Assembly (NCBI GenBank): GCA_017410455.1
Contig: JAFQQT010000024.1
Location: forward strand, 1 to 46,599
Source: Clostridia bacterium
GTDB lineage: Bacteria > Bacillota > Clostridia > Christensenellales > Aristaeellaceae
Length of the DNA: 46,599 bases
Direction: 5' to 3'
In this document: positions 1-8,837 of the stretch, piece by piece
Numbering within the stretch: position 1 is the first letter of the stretch
Layout of the letters: every line of letters starts with the position of its first letter
Translations under genes and position numbers: made by a program
Notes under the pieces: generated by a model
What the model was told of the DNA's origin: nothing
The model's input: only the letters and a program-made list of their open reading frames with translations
Database searches by the model: none

Positions 1-741
1 GACGGGGGCGGCGCCGATGAAGCCGGTGAAGACGCCGTTGGCCTCGTACTTCATCACGCCCATGTTGATGTTGGTGGCCAGGCAGAACAGGCGGCCGGAA
101 ACGTCCGCCACCAGCTTGGCCGGCATGAAGGACTTGCTCTGGTCGAAGGTGGGGTCGATGGGCTTGACGAAGGAGAGCTGGTAATTCAGGTCCGCGTCAA
201 GCTTCAGCACGCGGTTGTTGCCCGTGTCGGCGATGAAGAGCGTGCCGTCCTCGGCGACGTACACATCCTTGGGGCCGGAGAGCGTGGTGGGGCAGGCAGC
301 GAGCGCGGTGTCCTTGTCGGGAACGACCTTGCCGCTTTCCAGGTCCGCGGTGCGCACGGGGGTCGCGGTCTTGTTGATGATGGCGATCTGCACATCGGTG
401 ACTTCGCCGGTGAAGCCGGTGATCTCCCGCACGAGGGTGTAAGCCTCATTCTCCAGGCGGATCTGCAGGATGCGGTTGTTGCCCGTATCGCAGATGTAGA
501 TGTCGTTCCCGCGCACGAAGAGGCCCTCGGGGTTCTTCATCTCCTGCGTCAGGCCCAGCTCAGCGCCGGTCAGCACCGCGCGGGGACGATAGGCGTCGGG
601 GGAGGAGCGCATGTCGCCCCAGTAATCGTAGGTGTAGGTGTAGGCGTCGATGTATCCGTCGGCGGCGTAAGCCAGCGGCATGCCTGCAAGCAGGAGCACC
701 GCGGTCAGCAGGGCCGAAAGACGCAGCATGGCGTTTTTCAT
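1..741 (-). CDS. NHL-repeat secreted protein (partial, C-terminus outside window)
   Basis: The reading frame runs off the left edge, so only the first 247 residues are visible. It begins with a signal peptide (MKNAMLRLSALLTAVLLLAG, cleavage probably after AYA). Two NHL-type beta-propeller blades follow, each with the hallmark ADTGNNRVLKL or CDTGNNRILQI segment preceded by a GL/V-x-V strand. NHL propellers usually bind proteins or ligands, and no catalytic function can be read here. It is the fourth gene of the minus-strand operon that starts with the solute-binding protein at 6139, 23 bases after the second permease. It is therefore probably exported and linked to the same sugar-uptake system. 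I chose this start because it gives a good signal peptide and has AGAAAGGA about 12 bases upstream. The substrate is unknown. Confidence 0.8.
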   Translation of the reverse strand, partial: MKNAMLRLSALLTAVLLLAGMPLAYAADGYIDAYTYTYDYWGDMRSSPDAYRPRAVLTGAELGLTQEMKNPEGLFVRGNDIYICDTGNNRILQIRLENEAYTLVREITGFTGEVTDVQIAIINKTATPVRTADLESGKVVPDKDTALAACPTTLSGPKDVYVAEDGTLFIADTGNNRVLKLDADLNYQLSFVKPIDPTFDQSKSFMPAKLVADVSGRLFCLATNINMGVMKYEANGVFTGFIGAAPV

Positions 742-764
742 AGGAGCGGTCCGTCCTTTCTTGC

Positions 765-1709
765 TTAGTCCTTCAGGCCGGAGGTGGCCATGGTTTCAAG
801 GATCTGGCTCTGGGAGAGGATGAAGGTGGCGATGGGCACCAGCATGACCACGACGGTGACCGCTGCGGCCTGGCCGGTGCGGGCGATGCCGCCGGCCTGG
901 ATCTGCTGGAGCGCGTAGACCAGGGTCTTCTTCGCCTCCGAGTAGATGACGGTGGAAGCCTTGGCGTTCCACAGGCTCTGCACGGAGAAGATGATCATCG
1001 TCAGCCAGGCGGGCTTGACGTTGGGCATTACGATCTGCCAGAAGATGCGCATCTCCTTGGCGCCGTCGATCTTGGCGGATTCGATCAGCGACATGGGCAG
1101 GCCCTCCATGAACTGCTTCATCAGGAACATGTTCATGGGCGCGGCGATGGCGGGCAGCAGGATCGCCCAGTAGGTATCGACGATGCCGATCTTGCTCATC
1201 ACCAGGTAGTTGGGGATGGCGGTGACGTAGCCGTTGAACATCAGGGCGGTCACGACCAGGCTGAAGAAGGGCTTGCCCAGGGGGAAGTCGTACTTCGCCA
1301 GGACGTAGGCGGCCAGGGAGCCGACGATCACGTTGCCGAAGGTGCCAACGAAGGTGATGAACACGGTGTTGGTGATGTAGCGGGAGAAGGGGATCCAGCT
1401 CTGCCCCATGGTGACCAGCAGGTCGGAGAAGTTATCCAGCGTGGGGTTGCGGGGGAAGAGCGTGGGCGGGAAGCGGAAGAGCTCATCCAGGGGCTTGAGG
1501 GCCGAGCAGATGGCGAAAATCAGCGGGAACGCCATCGCGCAGGCCACCAGGAACAGGATGGAGTAGATGAAGATGTTGCCCGCCAGGGAGCGGTTGGGCT
1601 TCCTGTTCCTGGCCTTGGCGGTCTGCTGCAGCTTCAGGACCTTCTTGGGCACGTTGATGGGGGTGCCGTCTGCGCGAACGGGGCCTTTGTAGTGCTTCAC
1701 AGTCGTCAT
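765..1709 (-). CDS. Carbohydrate ABC transporter permease, MalG/UgpE type
   Basis: This 314-residue inner-membrane permease belongs to the CUT1 sugar ABC transporter family. About six membrane segments are visible, starting near residue 45 (IFIYSILFLVACAMAFPLIF). The cytoplasmic EAA loop that docks the ATPase lies at about residues 210-233 (ESAKIDGAKEMRIFWQIVMP), with the family's DGA and FxxIxxP positions kept. It pairs with the MalF-type permease directly upstream: that gene's TGA at 1711 and this ATG at 1709 are separated by one base, so translation is likely coupled. No ATPase gene lies in the visible part of the operon. Such systems often borrow a shared MsmK-type ATPase, but that is an inference. 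The substrate is inferred from the nearby alpha-galactosidase. Confidence 0.93.
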   Translation of the reverse strand: MTTVKHYKGPVRADGTPINVPKKVLKLQQTAKARNRKPNRSLAGNIFIYSILFLVACAMAFPLIFAICSALKPLDELFRFPPTLFPRNPTLDNFSDLLVTMGQSWIPFSRYITNTVFITFVGTFGNVIVGSLAAYVLAKYDFPLGKPFFSLVVTALMFNGYVTAIPNYLVMSKIGIVDTYWAILLPAIAAPMNMFLMKQFMEGLPMSLIESAKIDGAKEMRIFWQIVMPNVKPAWLTMIIFSVQSLWNAKASTVIYSEAKKTLVYALQQIQAGGIARTGQAAAVTVVVMLVPIATFILSQSQILETMATSGLKD

Positions 1710-1710
1710 A

Positions 1711-2649
1711 TCAGGTACCCACCTTTCGCAGCGCGCTCTGGATGAGCTTGTTGCACAGGATCATCACGATGAAGAGCATCGTGGCGATGGCGGAAGCATA
1801 GCCCATCTCGAAGCGGGTGTAGCCGTAGTCGAACAGGTGCGTGACGACGGTGCGGGCGGCGTAGTCCGTGGAGGGGTAGCCAGCCAGCGCCATGGGCACG
1901 TCACACACGCCGAAGGCCTGCGTGATGGCCATGACCGCACCGAAGAGCAGCATGGGCTTCATGTTGGGGAGCGTGATGTAGTACAGCTCCTGCCAGCGGT
2001 TGCGGATGCCGTCCACATAGCCGGCCTCGTACTGGGCGCGATCCACGCCCTGCAGGCCCGCCACGAAGCTCAGGAAGCCCGTGGACATGGACATCCACAG
2101 CGTGACGATGATGATGACGGGCATGATGTAGTCCGGCGTGGTCAGCCAGAGGATGGGCGTGTTGATGACGCCCAGGTTCATCAGGATGGAGTTGAGGTAG
2201 CCGTAAGCGTCGCCGCGGAAGATGATGGAGAAGATCGCATACGCGTTGCCCGCGATGGACGGCGCGTAGAAGACCAGCACCGCCAGGGTGCGGATCCAGC
2301 GGGGCAGCTCATTGATCAACCAGGCGAAGCAGAAGGACAGGATGTAGCCCAGGGGGCCGGTGATGACGGCCAGCTGGAAGGTGTTGGTGATGGCCTTGAG
2401 GAAGACGTCATCATTGAGGATCAGGTCGATGTAGTTGTTCGCGCCCACGAACTTGGCCGGCTCCAGAATGTTGTAGTAGGTGAAGCTGTAGTAGATGGAC
2501 GTGAGCATCGGCAGGATGTAGAACGCAAGGAACAGCACCGCGTAGGGGGCGAGGAAGGCGTAGCAGAACTTCATCTGCTTCGCCTTTTCCCATGCGATGA
2601 GGGTGTTGCGTTTCCTGAGCGCGAAATACTTTTTCACAAACGTGGTCAT
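1711..2649 (-). CDS. Sugar ABC transporter permease, MalF/UgpA type
   Basis: This 312-residue integral membrane protein is the partner of the MalG-type permease downstream. The first membrane segment is near residues 28-50 (FCYAFLAPYAVLFLAFYILP). The EAA loop is at about residues 207-231 (YEAGYVDGIRNRWQELYYIT followed by LPNMKP) and keeps the DGI and LPxxKP positions. The family forms a heterodimeric channel for oligosaccharides delivered by a solute-binding protein. It is the second gene of the operon, 37 bases after the solute-binding gene, and the start sits behind AAAGGAGGGA. The N-terminal cytoplasmic arm is rich in Lys and Arg, in keeping with the positive-inside rule. Confidence 0.93.
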   Translation of the reverse strand: MTTFVKKYFALRKRNTLIAWEKAKQMKFCYAFLAPYAVLFLAFYILPMLTSIYYSFTYYNILEPAKFVGANNYIDLILNDDVFLKAITNTFQLAVITGPLGYILSFCFAWLINELPRWIRTLAVLVFYAPSIAGNAYAIFSIIFRGDAYGYLNSILMNLGVINTPILWLTTPDYIMPVIIIVTLWMSMSTGFLSFVAGLQGVDRAQYEAGYVDGIRNRWQELYYITLPNMKPMLLFGAVMAITQAFGVCDVPMALAGYPSTDYAARTVVTHLFDYGYTRFEMGYASAIATMLFIVMILCNKLIQSALRKVGT

Positions 2650-2686
2650 GGCCGCTTTTCCCTCCTTTTGTTGATGTGAATCTGCG

Positions 2687-5600
2687 TCAGTTGGTGGGCG
2701 TGTCGACCGTGGGAACGGGCAGCCCGAACTCTTCGCGCTTCTTCACGATTTCCTCGTCGATGGTGCGCGCGTAATCCAGGAGGGTCTCACGCGGGTCGGT
2801 CTTTTCATTGGTAACCTTGCGCACGGCGTTGGTCAGGTGGCGGGTGGTGTAGTAGCCGCCGGCAACCTCGCGGAAGCCCACCGCGACGCTCATCTGCTCG
2901 CGGATGACGTCCAGCTGATCCTCAGACCAGGCCAGCTGCTCGATGGCGGCGATGTTGGCCGTGGCATAGCGGGCAGAGGAGCCCAGGATGGACTCGATCT
3001 CGCGGCCGAAGCGCACCTGGGATTCCGTGGACACCCACCACTTCATGAACTCCCACGCGTTCTGCTTGGTCGTTTCATCATCCGTGGCGATCATCATGCA
3101 GCACGCGCCCTGGGAGTGGCCGGCGTGGTTGATGGTGCCATCCTCCTGCAGGGTGCCGGGCAGAACGGCGATGTCCCACAGGCCGCGGATCTCCGGGGCG
3201 GACACGTTCAGGGTGTTGAAGGTGGTGTAGTCGAAGATGCCGATGGGCATCTCGCCGGAGCGGAAGCGGCTCACGAAGTCGAAGATCGTGGGCAGGCCGT
3301 AGTCGTTGTACAGCATCGTGTACATCTGGAAGGCCTGCACCGCGGCTTCCTCATTGACGGTGGTGTGGGTGGCGTCATCGCTGTAGATGGTGCCGCCGCG
3401 CTGGTAGATCATCGCGTAGAACACGGAAAGGTTGGGGTTGACGATGTCCGGGTAGGGGATGCCCACGGACATGTTCGCGCCCTGCAGCGTGGGCAGCATG
3501 GCGATCAGATCATCCCACGTCCTGGGGACCTCCAGGCCATACTCTTCCAGGATGTCGCTGCGGTAGAACATGATGGAGCACAGCTGCGTTTCCGGCAGGG
3601 CATACAGGCCGGTGTGGTCGTTCTCGTCGATGAACTGGAAGGCGGTGTAGGCGCTGGGGTAGAACTGCTCGAGCACTTCCTCATAGCCCTCGAACTGCGT
3701 CAGATCCTCCGCCGCGCCACGGATGGCGTAGTTGACGGGGTTCCAGCTGTCCGTGGAGACCACCACGTCCGGGCCATTGCCCGCAACGGTGGCGTTCAGC
3801 AGCGCGTTGGGGTCCACCAGCATCACGTTGACGGCGATGCCCGTGGCGGGGGTGAAGGTGTCGTCCACCATGGTCTTCAGGACGGTGGACTGGTCACGGC
3901 CGGTGACGATCCAGACCTCCAGCACGTCATCGCCCTCGTGGACGTCGCCCAGGGCGTTGTAGTCCACGGTGTAGGAGGTGACGCAGGAGACGATCTCGTG
4001 CCAGGCGCGGGAGAGGAAGTTCTCGCTGCACTCGGGCAGATCCGTGCCGTCGGCGGTGATGATGATCTGGTCGATATCCAGCTGCACCTGGCGCAGGTTC
4101 AGCATGGCGGTACCCATGGAGGTGATGTTGTCCTTGAAGTTGGTGAAGGCCTGGGTGATCTCGTCCGGATCATCGGCGAAGAGCTCCAGCTGCACGGCCA
4201 TGGTCTGCGCCACGGCGATGCGGTCGGACTTCTGGCCCGTCACGGCCACGGCCTCGTCCACCAGCTTGTAGAGGCGGCGGGCTTCGCGGCTCATCTCCAC
4301 GATGACCTCGGGGTACTTCTCGTCCAGGCGGTAATCGCGGTACTGGTCGGGGGTCACGCCGGTGAGCACCAGGATCTTGCGGTACATGCTGTTGAGACGG
4401 TAGATGCTCTCCTCCATGTCCGAGAGGATCGGGCCCATGTTGCCCAGGGTGGCTTCCAGGCGGATGCTGTGCTCGCCCTTGGTCAGCCAGATGCGGCAGG
4501 GGGTGCCGTCCTCGGTGCAGAGGGTGTTCATCTGCCAGGTGCTGGAGTACTGGAAGCCCAGGTTCTCCATCTCGGAGAAGAGCACCTCGCCATCCACATA
4601 CACGATGCGGCTGGACACCGCGCCGCGGCTGTAGGTCTGGCGGCCCTTGACGGTGATGTTGTACCAGCCGTCCTCAGGCACGGTGAAGTCCCACTCGATC
4701 CACTGGCCAGCGTCGCGCCAGGCGTCGCCGCCGATGTAGTTGAGCACGGTGTGGGCCACATCGCAGGGGACGGTGGCGGGAGAAGAACGGTCATAGCGGG
4801 CGTAGAGGGAGGGAGAGGAACGGCGGATGCTGTGCTCGCCCTCAATAACGATGGGCTCCGCATCGGCCAGGGCCGCGCTCTGGGCCTTGTCACCCTGGGC
4901 GGTGAGGTATTCCTCGTAGGTGATGCGCTCGGTGGGGGCGCGCAGGGTGATGCCGGTGATCACCATCGGCTCGCTCTCCGCGTTCAGGGTGATGGTGTTG
5001 TCACCCTCTTCGAAGTAGAACAGGTAGGGCTCAGTGGTGTAACCCATGGCGTCGCGGCAGAACGCAGTCTGCTCCACGCCGAAGATCTCCACCTGTGCGG
5101 GGCGGATCTCGTTGCCCTGGTTGTCGTGGGTGCGCATGGCTGTTCCGTCCGCATTCATGCGGGTGCGGTTGCCGTCCTCATCGGTGACGACGACGCCCTC
5201 GTCCGTCCACAGGCGGGAGAAGGTCATCGTGTCCGCGCCGTCAAAGGGCAGCTCGCCGTTGATCAGCAGCTCGCGCTCCATGTCCACGCCACGGGACTTG
5301 CCCGTCAGGTAGGAGATCTCCACCTGATAGTAACCGGCGGCGGGGATGTCGTGGATGGTCCACTGGGCGGAGGAACCGCTGGTGGTCAGCACGGCGTTCT
5401 CCACGCGGGTGTATGCCACGCCCTGGCTGTCCGCATCGGCCATGCCGGCTTCGTCCAGGAAGGCGCCGTCGCTGGTGACGGCCATCACGGGATAGAAGGT
5501 GACGCCCTCAGCGGCCTCGACCTCCTCCAGCACCACGGGCACGTCCGCCACGGCGGTGCTGCGGCGGATGGGGCCGGTCATCCGCACATAGAACAGGACC

Positions 5601-6139
5601 ACGATGGGCTCCTTGCTGGCGACTTCCACGGTGTACTCGCCGGGCATGAGGTAGAGGCCCTCCTCGGGGAAAGTCTGCCCGTCCAGCGTGATGTCGAGGG
5701 CGTCGGTTTCCAGCGTGTAGTAGCCCGAGCGGGTGATGCTCACGGGCAGGCTGGCAACGGCGCTGTTCTCCAGCAGGAGCACGTTGTAGTGGCGGGTGAA
5801 GGGCACGCCGTCCAGGCTGAGCGTGACGTTCGTATCCTCGGGCAGCGCGTCGCCGATCAGCACCGTGCCGTCCTGCGTCAGGCCCACCACATTGTGGTAG
5901 GAAACCCCTTCAGCCTCTGCGGCAGCCGACAGATCCAGCGAGAAGGTGGCGCCGTTGAGATACTGGTCATAGGTGTTGTCGCGACCGATATCCTCCGTCA
6001 CCACGGACAGGTCAAAGCCTTCGTATTTCTCGCGGTAATTCTCCGTGCCGCTGGAGAAGTAGAACCACAGGCCGAGCAGCAGCACGACCAGGGCCAGGGC
6101 GATCCATTTTCCGAATCTGCTGACAAATGAACGCTCCAT
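2687..6139 (-). CDS. Giant membrane-anchored solute-binding protein with N-terminal beta-sandwich regions
   Basis: At 1150 residues it is almost three times the usual 400-450 of a CUT1 solute-binding protein. An N-terminal hydrophobic segment (residues about 12-29, WIALALVVLLLGLWFYFSSG) has no lipobox cysteine, so it looks like an uncleaved anchor rather than a lipoprotein signal. Residues about 40-640 are mostly beta-strand, with at least two stretches that look like carbohydrate-binding modules (AAGYYQVEISYLTGKSRGVD and EDGWYNITVKGRQTYSRGAV, each followed by a strand naming a 'VDGEVLF'-like edge). A helical linker covers about 570-690. The C-terminal domain, about 738-1137, matches a family 1 extracellular solute-binding protein (GPDVVV, TWDDLIAMLPTLQG, a late AWEFMKWW). 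It is the first gene of the operon, with AAGGAGGG before the ATG. The binding modules may tether polymer near the transporter; that role is inferred. Confidence 0.85.
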   Translation of the reverse strand: MERSFVSRFGKWIALALVVLLLGLWFYFSSGTENYREKYEGFDLSVVTEDIGRDNTYDQYLNGATFSLDLSAAAEAEGVSYHNVVGLTQDGTVLIGDALPEDTNVTLSLDGVPFTRHYNVLLLENSAVASLPVSITRSGYYTLETDALDITLDGQTFPEEGLYLMPGEYTVEVASKEPIVVLFYVRMTGPIRRSTAVADVPVVLEEVEAAEGVTFYPVMAVTSDGAFLDEAGMADADSQGVAYTRVENAVLTTSGSSAQWTIHDIPAAGYYQVEISYLTGKSRGVDMERELLINGELPFDGADTMTFSRLWTDEGVVVTDEDGNRTRMNADGTAMRTHDNQGNEIRPAQVEIFGVEQTAFCRDAMGYTTEPYLFYFEEGDNTITLNAESEPMVITGITLRAPTERITYEEYLTAQGDKAQSAALADAEPIVIEGEHSIRRSSPSLYARYDRSSPATVPCDVAHTVLNYIGGDAWRDAGQWIEWDFTVPEDGWYNITVKGRQTYSRGAVSSRIVYVDGEVLFSEMENLGFQYSSTWQMNTLCTEDGTPCRIWLTKGEHSIRLEATLGNMGPILSDMEESIYRLNSMYRKILVLTGVTPDQYRDYRLDEKYPEVIVEMSREARRLYKLVDEAVAVTGQKSDRIAVAQTMAVQLELFADDPDEITQAFTNFKDNITSMGTAMLNLRQVQLDIDQIIITADGTDLPECSENFLSRAWHEIVSCVTSYTVDYNALGDVHEGDDVLEVWIVTGRDQSTVLKTMVDDTFTPATGIAVNVMLVDPNALLNATVAGNGPDVVVSTDSWNPVNYAIRGAAEDLTQFEGYEEVLEQFYPSAYTAFQFIDENDHTGLYALPETQLCSIMFYRSDILEEYGLEVPRTWDDLIAMLPTLQGANMSVGIPYPDIVNPNLSVFYAMIYQRGGTIYSDDATHTTVNEEAAVQAFQMYTMLYNDYGLPTIFDFVSRFRSGEMPIGIFDYTTFNTLNVSAPEIRGLWDIAVLPGTLQEDGTINHAGHSQGACCMMIATDDETTKQNAWEFMKWWVSTESQVRFGREIESILGSSARYATANIAAIEQLAWSEDQLDVIREQMSVAVGFREVAGGYYTTRHLTNAVRKVTNEKTDPRETLLDYARTIDEEIVKKREEFGLPVPTVDTPTN

Positions 6140-6312
6140 GATCTCTTAGCCCTCCTTGGTTTTGACTGTCCGCCGGGTGCGGCGACGGTCATTTCGGAAC
6201 TTGCATGCCGGGTGCGCCGGCGTAATGGAAATGTGAAATAGACATGATGGCGGGTCAACACGGCAATCATGCATTCCAGATATCCAAAACGGCTAATATC
6301 CAACCTTATTAT

Positions 6313-6342
6313 ATAATATCCCAGCAGGCGAATACCTATCAA
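6313..6342 (-). promoter_or_regulatory. Sigma-A-like promoter of the sugar-uptake operon
   Basis: On the minus strand, TTGATA (6342-6337) and TATTAT (6318-6313) are separated by 18 bases. Transcription would run toward the solute-binding gene that starts at 6139, leaving a leader of about 165 bases. The surrounding A/T-rich stretch supports a promoter. It is divergent from the promoter of the AraC gene. Confidence 0.55.
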
Positions 6343-6370
6343 AAGTTGCGCGGTATAAATCATAATTTGC

Positions 6371-6399
6371 TTGAAAGTTTGCCGTTTTTGTGTTAGGAT
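6371..6399 (+). promoter_or_regulatory. Sigma-A-like promoter of the AraC regulator gene
   Basis: TTGAAA (6371-6376) and TAGGAT (6394-6399) are separated by 17 bases, and the leader to the AraC start is about 70 bases. AAAGTT occurs at 6342-6347 and again at 6374-6379. The 32-base spacing is three helical turns, which would fit paired operator half-sites between the two divergent promoters. This is only a candidate. The rest of 6140-6474 shows no gene. Confidence 0.5.
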
Positions 6400-6474
6400 A
6401 GACATATATGGAGGAAGAATTTTGTGTGAATCCTTACATGAAGTATGAAAACGATACCGGGGAGGAAGCGCGGG

Positions 6475-7401
6475 ATGAAGCAGAAGCCACTGGTCAGCCA
6501 GGAGGACAAAGAGCAATTCCACATGGGTTTCCGCGTGCTGAAGGAGGACCAGCACGAGTTTATCACCTATCCGGCCAACACGTCCATTCGCGTATGGCGC
6601 AGCATCAACGAGGCGGACAGCTATGCGCCCCACTTCCATTCGGCGGTGGAGGTGCTCATTCCCCTGGAGGGCGAGCTGTTCTCGGTGATCGACAAGACGG
6701 AGTACTGCGTGAAGAAGGGCGAGGTGCTGATCATTCCCGCCGGCTGCACGCACTCGCTGCGCATGGAGCTGGGCAGCATGCGCGACCTGATCCTCTTTGA
6801 GATGAACAATGTCTTCACCCTCAAGGAGTTCGGCGCATTCCGGCAGATGACCAGCAGACCGATTTATCTGGATATGGACCATCCCATGCGCCAGAGCGTG
6901 CGGGAGAAGCTGATGGAGGTCGTGGACGTCCACCGCAGCGGGAAGATGCTGCGCAACATGCACTGCTATGCGCTGCTGCTGGAAATCTACGCGCAGCTGG
7001 GCGAGAACTATCTGGCCACCTCGGCCACCCAGACGGAAGTGAACGCCATCAACCGCCAGCTCTCCGGCGAAGACGCCTTCAACCGTGCGCTGGATTACGT
7101 GAACGAGAACTACATGGATGACCTGACCCTGGACGGGCTGGCGGCGTATGCGGGCTTCTCCCGCTACACCCTCAGCCGGATGTTCCGCCAGCATACGGGG
7201 CAGACCTTCACCCAGTGCCTCAACCAGCGGCGCGTGGCCATGGCGCAGGAGCTGCTGGCAGGCACCCGCATGCCTGTGACCCAGGTGGCCCTGCAGTGCG
7301 GCTTCAACTCCATTGCCACCTTCAACCGGGTCTTCCGGGATATCCGCGGCTGCACGCCCACCCAGTACCGGCTGATTTACGACGAGAGCCAGCGGAAGTG
7401 A
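6475..7401 (+). CDS. AraC-family transcriptional regulator with N-terminal cupin sensor
   Basis: This is a 308-residue one-component regulator. The N-terminal third is a cupin sugar-sensing domain (PHFHSAVEVLIPLEGELFSV, then KKGEVLIIPAGCTHSL). The C-terminal 100 residues are an AraC double helix-turn-helix (LTLDGLAAYAGFSRYTLSRM and VTQVALQCGFNSIATFNRVF, closing with GCTPTQYR). I placed the start at 6475 rather than the in-frame ATG at 6445, because GGGGAGGAAG sits 7 bases before it. The gene is divergent from the ABC operon and convergent with the GH27 gene, so it most likely activates one or both in response to a sugar. The ligand cannot be read from the sequence. Confidence 0.92.
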   Translation: MKQKPLVSQEDKEQFHMGFRVLKEDQHEFITYPANTSIRVWRSINEADSYAPHFHSAVEVLIPLEGELFSVIDKTEYCVKKGEVLIIPAGCTHSLRMELGSMRDLILFEMNNVFTLKEFGAFRQMTSRPIYLDMDHPMRQSVREKLMEVVDVHRSGKMLRNMHCYALLLEIYAQLGENYLATSATQTEVNAINRQLSGEDAFNRALDYVNENYMDDLTLDGLAAYAGFSRYTLSRMFRQHTGQTFTQCLNQRRVAMAQELLAGTRMPVTQVALQCGFNSIATFNRVFRDIRGCTPTQYRLIYDESQRK

Positions 7402-7434
7402 GTTGCTTCATTATATATAGGAGGCGCATGAGCA

Positions 7435-7479
7435 AAACGAGCCTGTCCCGGCCATTGTGGCATGGGGACAGGCTCGTTT
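7435..7479. terminator. Bidirectional rho-independent terminator
   Basis: A perfect 15-base stem (AAACGAGCCTGTCCC at 7435-7449 with GGGACAGGCTCGTTT at 7465-7479) encloses a 15-base loop. T-rich tails lie on both strands. It separates the convergent AraC and GH27 genes. Confidence 0.85.
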
Positions 7480-7482
7480 GCT

Positions 7483-8727
7483 TTACTTGACCAGGTAAAC
7501 CACGGCGTCGTGGGCGGCCAGGGTGGCGGACAGGCCTTCAGTGGCGGACACGGTCGCCTTGCTCCACAGCTCGGTGGCAGCGCTGCCCACCTCATACTGC
7601 GCCCGTGCGACGGACACGGTGCGCGCTTCATCCGACAGGTTGAACAGCGCCACATACACGCCCTGACCATCCTGCCGGGGCGCGACCCAGACGGACTCCT
7701 CCTCCGTTGTCCACAGCGGATGCCCGCAGAAGCTCTCCTGACCGATGTTCAGCACGTCGGCATTCTGCAGCAGGCTCAGGGTGAAGTCATCGTTTTTGGT
7801 CATTTCCGCGCCGATCATCAGCGGGCTGCGCATCATGGACCACAGGGTCATCATCGTGCGCTGCTCCGCGTGGGTGAACTTCGTCCAGTCCTCGGGGTCG
7901 TAGCACTGGCGCAGCGCGCCCAGGGGCAGCATGTCCGCGTCCGGCCAGTGCCCGGGGCCGGAGTGGATGCACCACTTCTCCGCACGCTCGAACATGGCCC
8001 TGAGCAGCTTCCAGTTGTCCCAGAAGTCGTCGGTGATGCGCCACATGTTGGCGTAGCGCTTGAGATGCTGCGCCTTTTCCACCGGCGCGGGGCCGGGGGA
8101 GAGGGACAGCACCATGTCGCGGCCGCAGCTGCGGCAGGCCTCGCTGATCAGCTCAATCTCCCGCTGGCAGTGGGGGTACTCGCGGGCGATGTCGTCACAC
8201 TTGACGAAGTCCACGCCCCACTGGGCGTAGAGCTGGAAGATGGAGTCGTAGTACGCCTTCGCGCCGGGCTTGTCGCAGCGCAGGCCGTACATGTCGGGGT
8301 TCCAGGCGCAGATGCTGTTGGGGTTGGCGACCTCGTGGCAGCCCGCGTCGCAGCCCTTGATGGGCAGGTGCTTATGGGCAGCCATGCGGGGCATGCCGCG
8401 CATGATGTGGATGCCGAACTTGAGGCCGAGGCTGTGCACATAGTCCGCCAGGGGCCCAAAGCCCGCGCCGCCGGCAGCGGAGGGGAAGCGGTTGACGGCG
8501 GGCAGCAGGCGGCCGTATTCGTCCATGTCCAGGACGGAGAAGGGCTCGTACTCGTGGTTGAGCGCCGTCGGCTGGTACCACTGGATGTCCACCACGACGT
8601 ACTCCCAGCCGTAGGGCTTCAGGTGCTCCGCCATGTACTCCGCGTTCTTGCGGACGACGTCCTCGGTGACAGCGGCGCCGTAGCAGTCCCAGCTGTTCCA
8701 GCCCATCGGGGGGTGCTTTGCGATCAT
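7483..8727 (-). CDS. Alpha-galactosidase, glycoside hydrolase family 27
   Basis: A 414-residue GH27 enzyme that hydrolyses terminal alpha-galactosyl bonds with retention. The N-terminal PPMGWNSWDCYG motif (about 6-17) is diagnostic. The predicted nucleophile is Asp178 in VDFVKCDD, and the acid/base is the Asp pair 233-234 in WRITDDFWDNW. The first 300 or so residues form the (beta/alpha)8 barrel and the last 100 the usual beta domain. No signal peptide is present, so it should act in the cytoplasm on imported oligosaccharides, which fits the neighbouring ABC importer. The start is supported by GGAGG 9 bases upstream. Some GH27 members act on other substrates (N-acetylgalactosamine or arabinopyranose), so the exact sugar is not certain. 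Confidence 0.9.
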   Translation of the reverse strand: MIAKHPPMGWNSWDCYGAAVTEDVVRKNAEYMAEHLKPYGWEYVVVDIQWYQPTALNHEYEPFSVLDMDEYGRLLPAVNRFPSAAGGAGFGPLADYVHSLGLKFGIHIMRGMPRMAAHKHLPIKGCDAGCHEVANPNSICAWNPDMYGLRCDKPGAKAYYDSIFQLYAQWGVDFVKCDDIAREYPHCQREIELISEACRSCGRDMVLSLSPGPAPVEKAQHLKRYANMWRITDDFWDNWKLLRAMFERAEKWCIHSGPGHWPDADMLPLGALRQCYDPEDWTKFTHAEQRTMMTLWSMMRSPLMIGAEMTKNDDFTLSLLQNADVLNIGQESFCGHPLWTTEEESVWVAPRQDGQGVYVALFNLSDEARTVSVARAQYEVGSAATELWSKATVSATEGLSATLAAHDAVVYLVK

Positions 8728-8766
8728 CTGATTGTACCTCCGGAATCAGTGTAGATATCTGCGGAT

Positions 8767-8795
8767 AAGATACCACACCCGGGTGGCCATGTCAA
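8767..8795 (-). promoter_or_regulatory. Sigma-A promoter of the GH27 gene
   Basis: On the minus strand, a perfect TTGACA (8795-8790) and TATCTT (8772-8767) are separated by 17 bases. The leader to the ATG at 8727 is about 32 bases. The gene therefore has its own promoter and does not depend on the upstream transporter gene. Confidence 0.65.
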
Positions 8796-8801
8796 GCGGG
8801 G

Positions 8802-8833
8802 ACGGAAAAGTCCGCCCCGATCGGGACGGACTT
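8802..8833 (-). terminator. Rho-independent terminator of the YeiH-type gene
   Basis: On the minus strand, AAGTCCG (8833-8827) and CGGACTT (8814-8808) pair around a CCCGATCGGG core with one mismatch, and a TTTTCC tail follows. It begins 5 bases after the stop codon at 8838. Confidence 0.75.
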
Positions 8834-8837
8834 GTGA

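Noticed and set aside
2837-6130. A 1097-residue open frame antisense to the solute-binding gene
   Set aside because: It mirrors the codon bias of the real gene, is rich in His, Gly and Val with no domain, and has no ribosome site.
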